Below, piece after piece: positions 7,979 through 16,665 of a DNA stretch of 39,217 nucleotides. The notes beneath the pieces were generated by a model, which was not told the origin of the DNA, searched no databases, and was given only the letters and a program-made list of their open reading frames with translations. The translations under genes and the position numbers were made by a program. Position 1 is the stretch's first letter, and each line of letters begins with the position of its first letter. Origin of the DNA: Sphingomonas sp. (lineage in GTDB: Bacteria > Pseudomonadota > Alphaproteobacteria > Sphingomonadales > Sphingomonadaceae); contig PAOI01000029.1 of NCBI GenBank assembly GCA_002707985.1, forward strand, positions 1 through 39,217, read 5' to 3'.

Positions 7979-8007
7979 TTGCACCCGATTAGGGGAGCGC
8001 CTAGCTT
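7979..8007 (+). promoter_or_regulatory. Candidate promoter of plsY-dprA
   Basis: TTGCAC (7979-7984) and TAGCTT (8002-8007) are 17 nt apart and end 23 nt before the plsY start. The spacing is ideal, but the match to the consensus hexamers is only moderate. Confidence 0.35.
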
Positions 8008-8030
8008 ACTGGCAAGCAGGGGGGGAATCC

Positions 8031-8633
8031 TTGGACGGCGAATTGCTCTGGCTCGGGCCGGTCGTGGCACTGGTGCTCGGCTATCTTCTGGGATCGATTC
8101 CCTTTGGCGTGCTGCTCACGCGCGCAGCCGGTGCCGGCGACCTGCGCCAGATCGGCTCGGGCAATATCGGCGCGACCAATGTGCTGCGCACCGGGCGCAA
8201 GGGGCTGGCGGCGGCGACGCTGCTGCTCGACGCGCTGAAGGCAGTCGCTGCCATCCTGTTCATCCGCTGGATGTTTCCCGGTAACGAGATCCTCGCCGGC
8301 GCGGCAGCGTTTGTCGGTCATTGCTATCCGGTTTGGCTGCGCTTTCGCGGCGGCAAGGGCGTGGCGACGCTGATGGGGGTCGTGCTGGCGCTCCATTGGC
8401 CGTGCGGGCTGGTCTATGCGGTCGTATGGCTGGGGCTGCTCGCCGGGCTCCGCATATCCTCGATCGCGGGCATGGCGGCGGCGGTATCCGCACCGGTCAG
8501 CGCTGCGTTTTTCGGACAGTTCGACGCAGTGCTGCCGCTGCTGGGTCTGGCGCTGATCGTGCTGTGGAAACATCGCACCAATATCGACCGGCTGCTCGCC
8601 GGCACCGAACCCAGGGTGGGCGCCTCCAAGTGA
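8031..8633 (+). CDS. plsY: Glycerol-3-phosphate acyltransferase PlsY
   Basis: A 200-aa integral membrane protein that acylates glycerol 3-phosphate from acyl phosphate, the first committed step of phospholipid synthesis. Family blocks are clear: LGSIPFGVLL, GSGNIGATNVLR (about residues 43-54) and the third conserved loop in RFRGGKGVATLMG. The start is TTG 8031, with a strong purine run (AGGGGGGG) about 5 nt upstream and no usable ATG near it. Its stop overlaps the dprA start (GTGA at 8630-8633), so both are likely translated as a coupled pair. Confidence 0.95.
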   Translation: MDGELLWLGPVVALVLGYLLGSIPFGVLLTRAAGAGDLRQIGSGNIGATNVLRTGRKGLAAATLLLDALKAVAAILFIRWMFPGNEILAGAAAFVGHCYPVWLRFRGGKGVATLMGVVLALHWPCGLVYAVVWLGLLAGLRISSIAGMAAAVSAPVSAAFFGQFDAVLPLLGLALIVLWKHRTNIDRLLAGTEPRVGASK

Positions 8634-9724
8634 CCGGTGCGGGCGAGGATGCCGAGCGGTTCGCGCGGCTTCGCCTGTTGCGCAGCGCCCATGTCGGCCC
8701 CGTCACCTGGCGCCAGCTGATCGCACGCTTCGGTGATGCGCAGGCCGCGCTGGAAGCATTGCCGATGCTCGCCGGGCGGGGCGGCGGCAAGCCGCGTATC
8801 GCCGACACGGCGGCGGTCCAGCGCGAAATGGCGGCGGTCGATCGGCTGGGCGCGCGATATCTGTTTCTGGGCGACGCGGACTATCCGCCGCTGCTCGCGG
8901 AGCTGGAAAGTGCGCCGCCTGCGCTGATCGTGCGCGGCGATGTCGCGCTCGCGCAACGCAGCTGTGTCGCGATGGTCGGTGCGCGCAATGCCTCCGCCGC
9001 CGCGTGCCGCTTCGCGCGTCAGATCGCTCAGGGGCTTGCGCAGGAAGGCGTCACGGTGGTTTCCGGGCTCGCGCGCGGGATCGATACGGCCAGCCATGTC
9101 GGATCGCTCTCGGGCGGCACGATCGGCGTGATTGCCAGCGGGATCGACATCGCCTTTCCGCCCGAAAATGCCGAGCTTCAGGAACGCGTCGCAAGCGAGG
9201 GACTGCTGCTTGCCGAACAGCCGCCGGGCACCGAACCGCTCGCGCGCTTCTTTCCTTCGCGCAACCGCATCATTGCCGCGCTGTCGCTGGGCACGGTGGT
9301 GGTGGAGGCCGCGCCGCGTTCGGGCAGCCTGATCACTGCACGTATCGCTGCGGAGGCGGGGCGCGAAGTCATGGCCGTCCCCGGCTCTCCGCTCGATCCG
9401 CGCGCGCAGGGCTGCAATCTGCTGATCCGCGAAGGCGCGACGCTGATCCAGAATGTCGACGATATATTGGAGGCGATCCGCCCGATCGACCTGCGCGCGG
9501 TGCGCGAGCCCGGCGCCGGATATTCCGGGCCGCCGCCGGAGGACGCCGACGATGCCGATCGCGCCCGTATCGCCGGTCTGCTCGGCCCGGTGCCGGTTCC
9601 GGTCGATGAACTGATCCGTCAGTCGGGGCTTGTCCCGGGAGTGGTTCAGACGGTCTTGCTCGAACTGGAACTTGCCGGGCGGCTGGAGCGTCATGGGGGA
9701 GGGCGCGTTTCACTGACCCGATAG
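8630..9724 (+). CDS. dprA: DNA-processing protein DprA
   Basis: A 364-aa protein that binds incoming single-stranded DNA and loads RecA during natural transformation. The N-terminal helical region is followed by the Rossmann-like DprA core (CVAMVGARNAS, VVSGLARGIDTASH, ARFFPSRNRIIAALS, VVEAAPRSGSLITA) and a C-terminal winged-helix segment (VPVDELIRQSGLVPGVVQTVL). GTG 8630 overlaps the plsY stop. In many alphaproteobacteria plsY-dprA is followed by topA; here the next gene is an APC permease and topA lies about 7.7 kb away. Confidence 0.93.
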   Translation: MTGAGEDAERFARLRLLRSAHVGPVTWRQLIARFGDAQAALEALPMLAGRGGGKPRIADTAAVQREMAAVDRLGARYLFLGDADYPPLLAELESAPPALIVRGDVALAQRSCVAMVGARNASAAACRFARQIAQGLAQEGVTVVSGLARGIDTASHVGSLSGGTIGVIASGIDIAFPPENAELQERVASEGLLLAEQPPGTEPLARFFPSRNRIIAALSLGTVVVEAAPRSGSLITARIAAEAGREVMAVPGSPLDPRAQGCNLLIREGATLIQNVDDILEAIRPIDLRAVREPGAGYSGPPPEDADDADRARIAGLLGPVPVPVDELIRQSGLVPGVVQTVLLELELAGRLERHGGGRVSLTR

Positions 9725-9749
9725 CCGCGCCGCAATCAATCGGGGAGCG

Positions 9750-11018
9750 ATGCCATTGACGGATACGCGCAAGCCGCTCGGCCCGGTCAGGGTCTGGACG
9801 CTGGCAGCCGGCGGAATGGTCGGCGGCGGCATCTATATCGCGCTCGGCGTGGTGATTCAGGCCGCCGGTATCTGGGCATGGCTCAGCTTTCTGATCGCCG
9901 GGATCGTCGCGGTCGCGACCGCCTGGAGCTATGCCGCACTTTCCAATCATTTCGGCAAATCGGGCGGCGCATTCGAATTTCTTGAGGAAGTCGATCGGCG
10001 GGGCTGGGCGGGCAGTCTCTCATGGCTGCTGATCGTCGGCTATACGCTCACCATATCGGTCTATGCCTATGCCTTTGGTCATTATGTCGCCTGGGCGTTC
10101 GATGGCGGAGCGGTCGTCATCCGGCTGCTTGCGGTGGGAATCGCGGCGGCGCTGATCGGGCTCAACCTGCTGGGTATCGGCAAGATGACGATGGTCGAAG
10201 TGGTGATCGTCACCGGCAATCTGTTCGCGCTGCTCGTCCTCGCCGGATTTGGACTGGCGCAATGGGACACCGCCAAATTGTCGCAGGGAATTGCCGCGCA
10301 TTCGGCATGGAGCGGCTTTGCCGGCGCGGCTGCCATCTTCATGTCCTATGAAGGGTTTCAGCTGCTCGCCTATGAATATGATGAGGTGCGCGACGCCGGG
10401 CGGTTGTTCGTGCCGGTGCTCGTGTCCGCGGCGATATTCGTCGTCCTTGCCTATATCCTCGTCGCGCTCGGCGCTCCGATGCTGGTCGGCGCAGGAGCGA
10501 TTGTCGACCAGCGCGAAGTCGCGCTGAGTGTCGCCGCCCGCGCGGCGGCCGGCTGGCCCGGCGTCGTCGCGATGACGATCGCGGCAGGTTTCGCGACGTC
10601 GGCCGCGATCAACTCGACGCTGTTTTCAACTGCGAAGCTGGCGCGCAGAGTCGCCGACGACGGCGAGCTGCCGAAATGGATCGATCATCAGAATGGCGCC
10701 GGCGTGCCCGACCGGCCGATTATCGCCATCGGTGCGATTGCCGGGCTGTTGGCGGTGGCCGGATCGCTGTCGTCGCTGGTGGAGGCGGCAAGCCTGGTCT
10801 TCCTCGCCACGTTCACGATCGTCAATCTGACTGCGTGGCGGCATCTGAAGCGCGGGCGCTGGATCGCGGCGTGCGGTGTTGCGCTGGGCAGCGTCATCGG
10901 GGCGGTGCTGGTGGTCCGTCTGGCGAGCGAAGCGCCGGTGCCGCTCGCCATATTGGGCGGGATGATCCTCGTCGCAATCTTCGTGCGCCCGCGGCTGCTG
11001 AAGGCGCTCCGCAGCTGA
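9750..11018 (+). CDS. APC-family amino acid permease
   Basis: A 422-aa inner membrane transporter with about 12 hydrophobic helices. The first helix contains AAGGMVGGGIYIALG, the unwound substrate-binding motif of the APC superfamily; a conserved MSYEGFQLLAYEYDEV region lies near residue 200. It probably moves amino acids by proton symport, but the substrate cannot be read from the sequence. ATG 9750 has GGGGAG about 5 nt upstream. It follows dprA by 25 nt, so it could be read from the plsY-dprA transcript. It converges on the DUF4396 gene. Confidence 0.85.
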   Translation: MPLTDTRKPLGPVRVWTLAAGGMVGGGIYIALGVVIQAAGIWAWLSFLIAGIVAVATAWSYAALSNHFGKSGGAFEFLEEVDRRGWAGSLSWLLIVGYTLTISVYAYAFGHYVAWAFDGGAVVIRLLAVGIAAALIGLNLLGIGKMTMVEVVIVTGNLFALLVLAGFGLAQWDTAKLSQGIAAHSAWSGFAGAAAIFMSYEGFQLLAYEYDEVRDAGRLFVPVLVSAAIFVVLAYILVALGAPMLVGAGAIVDQREVALSVAARAAAGWPGVVAMTIAAGFATSAAINSTLFSTAKLARRVADDGELPKWIDHQNGAGVPDRPIIAIGAIAGLLAVAGSLSSLVEAASLVFLATFTIVNLTAWRHLKRGRWIAACGVALGSVIGAVLVVRLASEAPVPLAILGGMILVAIFVRPRLLKALRS

Positions 11019-11027
11019 GACTCTGCT

Positions 11028-11726
11028 CTACATCTTCTCCTTCAGTCCCTTTGCGACCAGCCACCAATTGACCGGATATGCGGTGGCAAAGCCCGCCAGC
11101 ATCGCCAACTGCATCAGGAACCAGAATTCGGGCGTGTTCACTTCGGCAACGCCGCCATAATCCGGCTTGAACCACAGCAACTGGCCGATCGCCATCAGCC
11201 CGTACATGCCGACCTGCCAGCTGGTGATCGACAAGGTGTCGGCTTTCACTGCCGCCCATATCCCCTTGCCCAGGCTCAGGCCGCGCATCGGCGCGATAGT
11301 GAAATATTGAAAGACGATCCCGATCAGGAAGGCGACGATATAATCGGGAATCCATACCGCGATCATCTTTTCGGGAAACAGGCTCTGCCAGCCGAACCAG
11401 ATCGCGATTACCGGCACGAAATGCACCGTCCATTCGACGATGATGTCGCCCAGCGTGCACCCTGCGCCGCAATGCGAAGCGCCCTTGGCGACGGCGATAT
11501 GCATCGGCGTCTCGTCCGGTTGCTCGCCCCGGTTGCGCCCGAAGCTGTAATAAAATCCCAGCCAGATCACGCTGCCGAACAGCGCGGTGAGCGGCCAGAC
11601 GAGATTCATGATCCACATCTTCTGTGGATAGCGCAGCAGGTCGAGCACGATGACGATTGCGCACACCGCGCCCAGTGCCAGTGACGCGATCGACAGCAAA
11701 TGCAGCCATTGCGGGAAGTGCGGCAT
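11028..11726 (-). CDS. DUF4396 multi-pass membrane protein
   Basis: A 232-aa protein with about six membrane segments. The SHCGAGCTLGD block near residue 84, with one His and two Cys, is the hallmark of DUF4396 and suggests metal or haem binding; the biochemical role of the family is not known to me. It includes TAPMRGLSLGKG and a SWQVGMYG segment. ATG 11726 is the start. It is divergent from the YghU-like transferase (94 nt apart), which could mean shared control under redox or metal stress (inference). Confidence 0.75.
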   Translation of the reverse strand: MPHFPQWLHLLSIASLALGAVCAIVIVLDLLRYPQKMWIMNLVWPLTALFGSVIWLGFYYSFGRNRGEQPDETPMHIAVAKGASHCGAGCTLGDIIVEWTVHFVPVIAIWFGWQSLFPEKMIAVWIPDYIVAFLIGIVFQYFTIAPMRGLSLGKGIWAAVKADTLSITSWQVGMYGLMAIGQLLWFKPDYGGVAEVNTPEFWFLMQLAMLAGFATAYPVNWWLVAKGLKEKM

Positions 11727-11820
11727 GGATTTCCTTTCGCTCCCCCAAGCAACGCGACAGGTCGAAAAAGCGATCCGTCTTCCTACATCGGCGGCTCAGC
11801 ATTCTTCGGAAGGAACGACG

Positions 11821-12720
11821 ATGGCCGACAGCGATCCCGCGAATAATCAGCCGCCGGGCTATGTCCCGGCAAAGGTCTGGGAATGGAAACAGGGCAATGG
11901 CGGCCAGTTCGCCAATATCAACCGCCCGGTCTCCGGCGCGACACATGACGCCGAATTGCCGGTCGGCGATCATCCGTTCCAGCTCTATTCGCTCGGCACG
12001 CCCAATGGGCAGAAGGCCTCGATCCTGCTCGAAGAACTGCTCGCGGCAGGCCATTCGGGCGCCGAATATGACGCGTGGCTGATCAATATCGGCGAAGGCG
12101 ATCAGTTCGGCAGCGGCTTTGTCGAGATCAATCCCAATTCTAAGATCCCGGCGCTGGTCGATCGCTCGGGCGCGGAACCGTTCGCGATTTTCGAAAGCGG
12201 TGCGATCCTCGTCCATCTCGCCGAGAAGTTCGGGACCTTCCTGCCCACCGATCCGGCCAGGCGCGCGGCGACGATGAGCTGGCTGATGTGGCAAATGGGT
12301 GCCGGCCCGTTCCTGGGCGGTGGCTTCGGCCATTTCTATCACTATGCGCCGTTCAAGATCGAATATGCGATCGATCGCTATGCGATGGAAGTGAAGCGCC
12401 AGCTCCACGTGCTCGACACGCAACTGGGCAAGCACGCGTTCGTCGCGGGCGACGAATATACCATCGCCGATATCGCGATCTGGCCGTGGTACGGCACGCT
12501 GGTGCGCGGCGGCGCCTATGGCACGGCAGGCGAATATCTGGATGTGAAGAGCTACACCAACCTCGTCCGCTGGACCGAGCAGGTCGGCGCGCGCGAAGCT
12601 GTGAAGCGCGGCCGCATCGTCAACCGCAAGCCCACCGATGAAGACCCCACGCTGATCCCCGAACGCCACAGCGCGGCGGATGTCGATGCGGGACTGGCGA
12701 AGGTGGCGGAAACCGCCTGA
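11821..12720 (+). CDS. YghU-like glutathione S-transferase / disulfide reductase
   Basis: A 299-aa protein of the YghU/YfcG (Nu-class) GST group. After an N-terminal extension (PPGYVPAKVWEWKQGNGGQFANINRP), the thioredoxin-like domain contains NPNSKIPALVD with the cis-Pro loop and FESGAILVHLAEKFG for glutathione contact; the all-helical C-terminal domain follows. Members reduce disulfides and organic peroxides with glutathione in the cytoplasm. ATG 11821 is preceded by AAGGA; upstream extension of the frame to 11650 overlaps the divergent gene and is not supported. It ends in a clear terminator. Confidence 0.88.
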   Translation: MADSDPANNQPPGYVPAKVWEWKQGNGGQFANINRPVSGATHDAELPVGDHPFQLYSLGTPNGQKASILLEELLAAGHSGAEYDAWLINIGEGDQFGSGFVEINPNSKIPALVDRSGAEPFAIFESGAILVHLAEKFGTFLPTDPARRAATMSWLMWQMGAGPFLGGGFGHFYHYAPFKIEYAIDRYAMEVKRQLHVLDTQLGKHAFVAGDEYTIADIAIWPWYGTLVRGGAYGTAGEYLDVKSYTNLVRWTEQVGAREAVKRGRIVNRKPTDEDPTLIPERHSAADVDAGLAKVAETA

Positions 12721-12729
12721 GAAAGGAAA

Positions 12730-12763
12730 AGGCGAGCGGACCGCAATCCGCCCGCCTGCTTTT
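12730..12763 (+). terminator. Intrinsic terminator after the YghU-like gene
   Basis: An 11-bp stem with a single mismatch (12730-12740 with 12747-12757, 6-nt loop) is followed by GCTTTT. It begins 10 nt after the stop codon. The convergent gene ends at 12767, so it may also mark the end of that transcript. Confidence 0.7.
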
Positions 12764-12766
12764 CGA

Positions 12767-13375
12767 TCAATAGGCCGCAGTGAAGCGTGCGCGGCTGTGG
12801 TTATGTTGTTCCAGCTCGTCGACCATGGCGATGGCGTAATCGGCAAAGCTGATCTTGCTGTCGCCCTTGTCGTCGGTAACCAGCGTGTCGGTGCCGAGGC
12901 GGAACTGCCCGGTGCGCGGCCCTTCCTCGATCAAGGCGGCGGGGGAGAAGAAGGTCCAGTCGATATCGGTCACACCGCGCAGCGTTTCGAGAGCATCGAT
13001 GCCCTGCTGCGCCATTCCCTTCCATTCGGCCGGGAAATCGGGCGTGTCGAACACGCGCTTGCCGGGCGCGATTTCCAGGCTGGCGGCGCCGCCGGTGACG
13101 AGCAGGCGGCCAATTCCGGCCTTGCGCAGCGCAGTCAGCAGCGTTTCCATCGGGATGTCGAAATGCAACGCGCTGATCACCGCGTCGACGCCCTTGATCC
13201 GCTCGGCCAGCGCATCGGTATCGCTTGCGTCGCCCGCGACCGGGGTAATGCCCGTGCCGGCGGGAATCGCTTCGGGGTTGCGCGCGATCGCCGTCACCTG
13301 ATGGCCGCGCCGGGCCAGCTCCTGGGTGATTTCCGATCCTGCGCGACCGCTCGCGCCCAGCACTGCAACTTTCAT
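12767..13375 (-). CDS. NAD(P)-binding NmrA/YwnB-like oxidoreductase
   Basis: A 202-aa Rossmann-fold protein of the atypical SDR group. MKVAVLGASGRAG at the N-terminus is the dinucleotide-binding motif, and LLVTGGAASLEI and TFFSPAALIEEG are typical of YwnB-like members. These bind NADPH and are often linked to redox or electrophile stress; no substrate is known. ATG 13375 is preferred because it starts directly at the Rossmann motif; the upstream 20 codons of open frame overlap the regulator's promoter. It is divergent from an HxlR regulator 51 nt away. Confidence 0.85.
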   Translation of the reverse strand: MKVAVLGASGRAGSEITQELARRGHQVTAIARNPEAIPAGTGITPVAGDASDTDALAERIKGVDAVISALHFDIPMETLLTALRKAGIGRLLVTGGAASLEIAPGKRVFDTPDFPAEWKGMAQQGIDALETLRGVTDIDWTFFSPAALIEEGPRTGQFRLGTDTLVTDDKGDSKISFADYAIAMVDELEQHNHSRARFTAAY

Positions 13376-13392
13376 TTTCAATCTCCATGTGG

Positions 13393-13413
13393 TAACTGAT
13401 GGAGACCTAGTTA
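13393..13413. promoter_or_regulatory. Candidate HxlR operator
   Basis: TAACT-N11-AGTTA is a perfect dyad centred in the 51-nt gap between the NAD(P)-binding gene and the HxlR gene. HxlR/YodB/HypR regulators usually bind such A+T-containing dyads in divergent promoters. Confidence 0.45.
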
Positions 13414-13426
13414 GAGTTGGTGACCG

Positions 13427-13846
13427 ATGGCGCAAGAAGGCACTTTTTCCACACCCGGTACCGTTCAGGTAACCGATTTCAGCCGCGGCGACGTGTTCGC
13501 GCGCAATTGTCCGACGCGGCAGTTGCTCGATCGCGTCGGCGACAAATGGAGCGTCCTGATCCTGATGCTGCTCGGCGGCGGCGGGCTGCGTTTCAACGAA
13601 CTAAAACGCCGGATCGATGGCATTTCGCAAAAGATGCTCAGCCAGACGCTCCGCTCGCTGGAACGCGACGGGCTCGTCGAGCGCGAGGTGCATCCCGGCA
13701 AGCCGATCAGCGTGTCCTATACCCTGCTGCCGCTCGGGGCTGGCCTGCTCGGCGCGGTGCGGATGATGACCGACTGGGCCGAAACCAACATGGCCGAAGT
13801 CGCGCAGGCGCAGGCACGATATGACGCGATGGAAGAGGCGGCTTAA
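13427..13846 (+). CDS. HxlR-family winged-helix regulator
   Basis: A 139-aa protein. The HxlR signature CPTRQLLDRVGDKWSVLIL spans residues 28-46, followed by the recognition helix region (GISQKMLSQTLRSLERDGLV). C28 is at the position of the redox-active cysteine in YodB/HypR-type members, which sense quinones and disulfide stress. The divergent NAD(P)-dependent oxidoreductase is its likely target, as in yodB/catR/hypR systems (inference). ATG 13427; the 3' end overlaps the convergent ABC-F gene by 4 nt. Confidence 0.88.
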   Translation: MAQEGTFSTPGTVQVTDFSRGDVFARNCPTRQLLDRVGDKWSVLILMLLGGGGLRFNELKRRIDGISQKMLSQTLRSLERDGLVEREVHPGKPISVSYTLLPLGAGLLGAVRMMTDWAETNMAEVAQAQARYDAMEEAA

Positions 13847-15717
13847 GCCGCCACGTCCTCGAGCGCCTCGCTCGCTTCCATCCACGCCAGTTCCGCCGCC
13901 TCGATGCGTTCGCTCACTTCCGCGCGGCGCTTCATCAGGTCGGTCATGGTCAGCCTGGCCAGCGCAGGATCGGCCTTGTCGGGTTCGGCCATGGCGCGGT
14001 CGATTTCGGTGCGTTGCGCGGTGAGTTTCGCCAGCGCCTTTTCGGCTTCGTCCGCCGCCTTGCGCAGCGCCTTGTTCTTCTCGCGCGCATCGGCCGCTGC
14101 CTTGCGCGCGTCCTTCTTGCTCAGCTTCGTGGCGCCCGACTTGCCTTCGCCCGGCGCTTCCTTCGACAGGACGAAGGCGATGTAATCGTCCATCGACCCG
14201 TCATATTCGGCGGCCGTGCCGTCATGCACCAGCACCAGCCGGTCGGCGGTCATTTCGATCATGTGGCGATCATGACTGACGATCAGCACCGCGCCCGAAT
14301 AGGCGTTGAGTGCCTGAATCAGTGCCTCGCGCGCATCGACGTCGAGGTGGTTGGTCGGTTCGTCGAGGATCAGCATGTGCGGCGCATCGCGCGTGATCAG
14401 CGCCAGCGCCAGCCGCGCACGCTCGCCGCCCGATAGCTTGCCGACCTGCGTCAGCGCCTTGTCGCCGGCAAAGCCGAAACGGCCGAGCTGCGCGCGCACT
14501 GCGGACGGTTTCACATCGGGCATCAGCGCCTGCAGGTGATCGAGCGGGGTATCGCCGCTGCGCAGTTCCTCGACCTGATATTGGGTGAAATATCCGACGC
14601 GCATCTTGCCCGATGCGTTCATGTCGCCGTCCATCGGCTTCAGCTGCGCCGCGAGCAGGCGGGCGAGCGTCGTCTTGCCGTTGCCGTTGCGGCCCAGCAG
14701 CGCGACGCGATCATCGGGATCGATCCGCAGGTTCAATCGCTGGAGGATCGTCTTCTCGCCATAGCCGCACGACGCCATGTCGAGCGTGATCAGCGGCGGG
14801 CGCAATTCGTCGGGATCGGGGAAGGCGAAGCTGAGCGACGGATCCTCGACCACTGCCGCGATCGGCTGCATCTTCGCCAGCGCCTTGGCGCGGCTCTGCG
14901 CCTGTTTGGCGGTGGAGGCGCGGGCCGAATTGCGCGCGACATAGTCCTGCAACTTGGCGCGCTCGGCATCCTGCTTGGCCTTGGCCGCCGCCAGCTGCGC
15001 CAGCCGCTCGGCACGCTGTTTTTCGAACGCGTCATAGCCGCCGGGATAGAGCGTCAGCTTGCCCCGCTCGAGGTGGAGCATGTGATCGCAGACATTGTTG
15101 AGGAAATCGCGCTCATGGCTGACCAGCAGGATCGTCGCCGGATAGGATTTGAGAAAATCCTCCAGCCACAGCACCGCTTCCAGATCGAGGTGGTTCGACG
15201 GTTCGTCGAGCAGCAGCACATCGGGTTGCGAGAAGAGTAGTGCGGCGAGCGCGACGCGCATCCGCCACCCGCCCGAAAAGCTCTCCAGCGCGCGATGCTG
15301 CGCCGCTTCGTCAAAGCCAAGGCCGTTGAGGATCCGCGACGCGCGAGCGGGCGCCGAATGCGCCTGAATGGCGTTGAGGCGTTCATGGATGTCGGCAATC
15401 CGCTCGGGATCGGTCGCGGTCTCGCTCTCTTCCATCAGCGCGGCGCGCTCTTCGTCGGCGGCAAGCACGGTTTCGAACGGCGTGGCAGACCCGGCAGGCG
15501 CCTCCTGCGCGACATAGCCGAGCCTGGTCGCGCGCGGCATTTCCACGGCGCCGGTATCGGCCTCCAGATCGCCCGAGATCACCTTGACGAGCGTCGATTT
15601 GCCAGCGCCATTGCGCCCGATCAGCCCGACACGGCTGCGCGGCGGCAAGGCGGCGCTCGCACCGTCAATGATCGTGCGCCCGCCCAGGCGAACGGTGATG
15701 TCCTGCAAGTTCAGCAT
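13843..15717 (-). CDS. ABC-F family ATPase (YheS/Uup-like)
   Basis: A 624-aa soluble protein with two ABC cassettes and no membrane domain. Cassette 1 has GRNGAGKST, FSGGWRMRVALA and LLLDEPSNHLD; cassette 2 has GRNGNGKTT, LSGGERARLALA and LILDEPTNHLD. The linker between them is charged and helical, and the C-terminal ~110 residues form a probable coiled coil (KKDARKAAADAREKNKALRK). ABC-F proteins act on the ribosome, and some protect against antibiotics or resolve stalled translation; the YheS/Uup type is the best match by domain order, and I see nothing that points specifically to resistance. ATG 15717 is well supported. Confidence 0.92.
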   Translation of the reverse strand: MLNLQDITVRLGGRTIIDGASAALPPRSRVGLIGRNGAGKSTLVKVISGDLEADTGAVEMPRATRLGYVAQEAPAGSATPFETVLAADEERAALMEESETATDPERIADIHERLNAIQAHSAPARASRILNGLGFDEAAQHRALESFSGGWRMRVALAALLFSQPDVLLLDEPSNHLDLEAVLWLEDFLKSYPATILLVSHERDFLNNVCDHMLHLERGKLTLYPGGYDAFEKQRAERLAQLAAAKAKQDAERAKLQDYVARNSARASTAKQAQSRAKALAKMQPIAAVVEDPSLSFAFPDPDELRPPLITLDMASCGYGEKTILQRLNLRIDPDDRVALLGRNGNGKTTLARLLAAQLKPMDGDMNASGKMRVGYFTQYQVEELRSGDTPLDHLQALMPDVKPSAVRAQLGRFGFAGDKALTQVGKLSGGERARLALALITRDAPHMLILDEPTNHLDVDAREALIQALNAYSGAVLIVSHDRHMIEMTADRLVLVHDGTAAEYDGSMDDYIAFVLSKEAPGEGKSGATKLSKKDARKAAADAREKNKALRKAADEAEKALAKLTAQRTEIDRAMAEPDKADPALARLTMTDLMKRRAEVSERIEAAELAWMEASEALEDVAA

Positions 15718-15750
15718 GGCGGCCCGTTAGCAGGGTGCGCGCGGGTTGGG

Positions 15751-15773
15751 GAGGGGGCGTTTGCGGCCCCCTC
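15751..15773. terminator. GC-rich stem-loop between the COG4705 and ABC-F genes
   Basis: GAGGGGGC (15751-15758) pairs perfectly with GCCCCCTC (15766-15773) across a 7-nt loop. It lies 10 nt past the stop of the COG4705 gene (minus strand), where a terminator is expected, but no T-run follows, so intrinsic termination is uncertain. Confidence 0.4.
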
Positions 15774-15783
15774 GCTTTGGCGC

Positions 15784-16557
15784 TCAGCTGACCGCCGCCG
15801 CTGCATGTCGGCTGCCGGCGCGTTGCGGCACGAGCCAGATCAACAGGATGATCGCACCGGCCAAAACGGCCGCCGCCGCCGCCCGGCTCAGTTCCAGCCC
15901 ACCATTGGCCACCGGCTTGTCGAGGAAATCGCCCACCGCCGCGCCCAGCGGACGGGTAAGGACGAACGCCATCCAGAACAGCGCGACGCGATTGATGCGC
16001 GGAAAGAAATAGGCAAGGCCGAGCACCGCAATCGCGCTGCCAAAAATGATCGCTGCACCCGAATAGCCGAGCGGGCCGTCCGCCACCCAATCGCCCAGCG
16101 CTGTCCCCAATGTCTGGGAAAAAGTGATCGTGATCCAATAATATAGCTCGGCATCCGGGCGATGGATCGAACGCACCGAAATCGTGCCCAGCATGCGATG
16201 CCATACGAACAGGCTCGCCAACAGGCAGGTCAGCAGCAGCGCCGATCCGCCAGGATAGCCGATGCCAAGCGAGCGCGTCGCAAAATCGGCCATCGTCGTG
16301 CCTGCCGTGGTCGATGCGACGATCGTCGCCCAATATAGCGCGGGGTGGAACCGCGGCGCCCGTATCTGCCACGCGATAAGCACCGCCAGTGCGATAGCAA
16401 AAATGCCAGTGCTCAGCAGATAGCCGAGGTTGAGCGACATGCTCACCGTGTCGCCCGCCGTCTCCCCAAATGTCGTCGCCAAAATCTTGATGATCCAAAA
16501 GCCCAGCGTCACCGCCGGCACCTTGGTCAGCATCGCTTCCTGATCGCGTGTCACCAT
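15784..16557 (-). CDS. COG4705-type repeat membrane protein
   Basis: A 257-aa protein with about eight membrane helices and a pseudo-repeated motif: KILATTFGETAGD, STTAGTTMADF, TFSQTLGTALGDW and TRPLGAAVGDFLDKP, each a T/S-rich helix ending in an acidic residue. This pattern characterises the uncharacterised COG4705 membrane proteins. Four internal repeats, each with an acidic residue inside the membrane, suggest a transporter for cations, but no function has been shown as far as I know. It is divergent from the membrane-anchored LuxR protein (108 nt), its likely regulator. ATG 16557 is the start. Confidence 0.75.
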   Translation of the reverse strand: MVTRDQEAMLTKVPAVTLGFWIIKILATTFGETAGDTVSMSLNLGYLLSTGIFAIALAVLIAWQIRAPRFHPALYWATIVASTTAGTTMADFATRSLGIGYPGGSALLLTCLLASLFVWHRMLGTISVRSIHRPDAELYYWITITFSQTLGTALGDWVADGPLGYSGAAIIFGSAIAVLGLAYFFPRINRVALFWMAFVLTRPLGAAVGDFLDKPVANGGLELSRAAAAAVLAGAIILLIWLVPQRAGSRHAAAAVS

Positions 16558-16665
16558 GTCGTCCTTCCAGAACTAACCTGAGCATTTTCTAGGAATTCTG
16601 CGGGCTTTGCCCCATAAGCAGCTGCTGATACGGCGCGATTTCGGCAGATGCGTAGGGAGGGTGCG

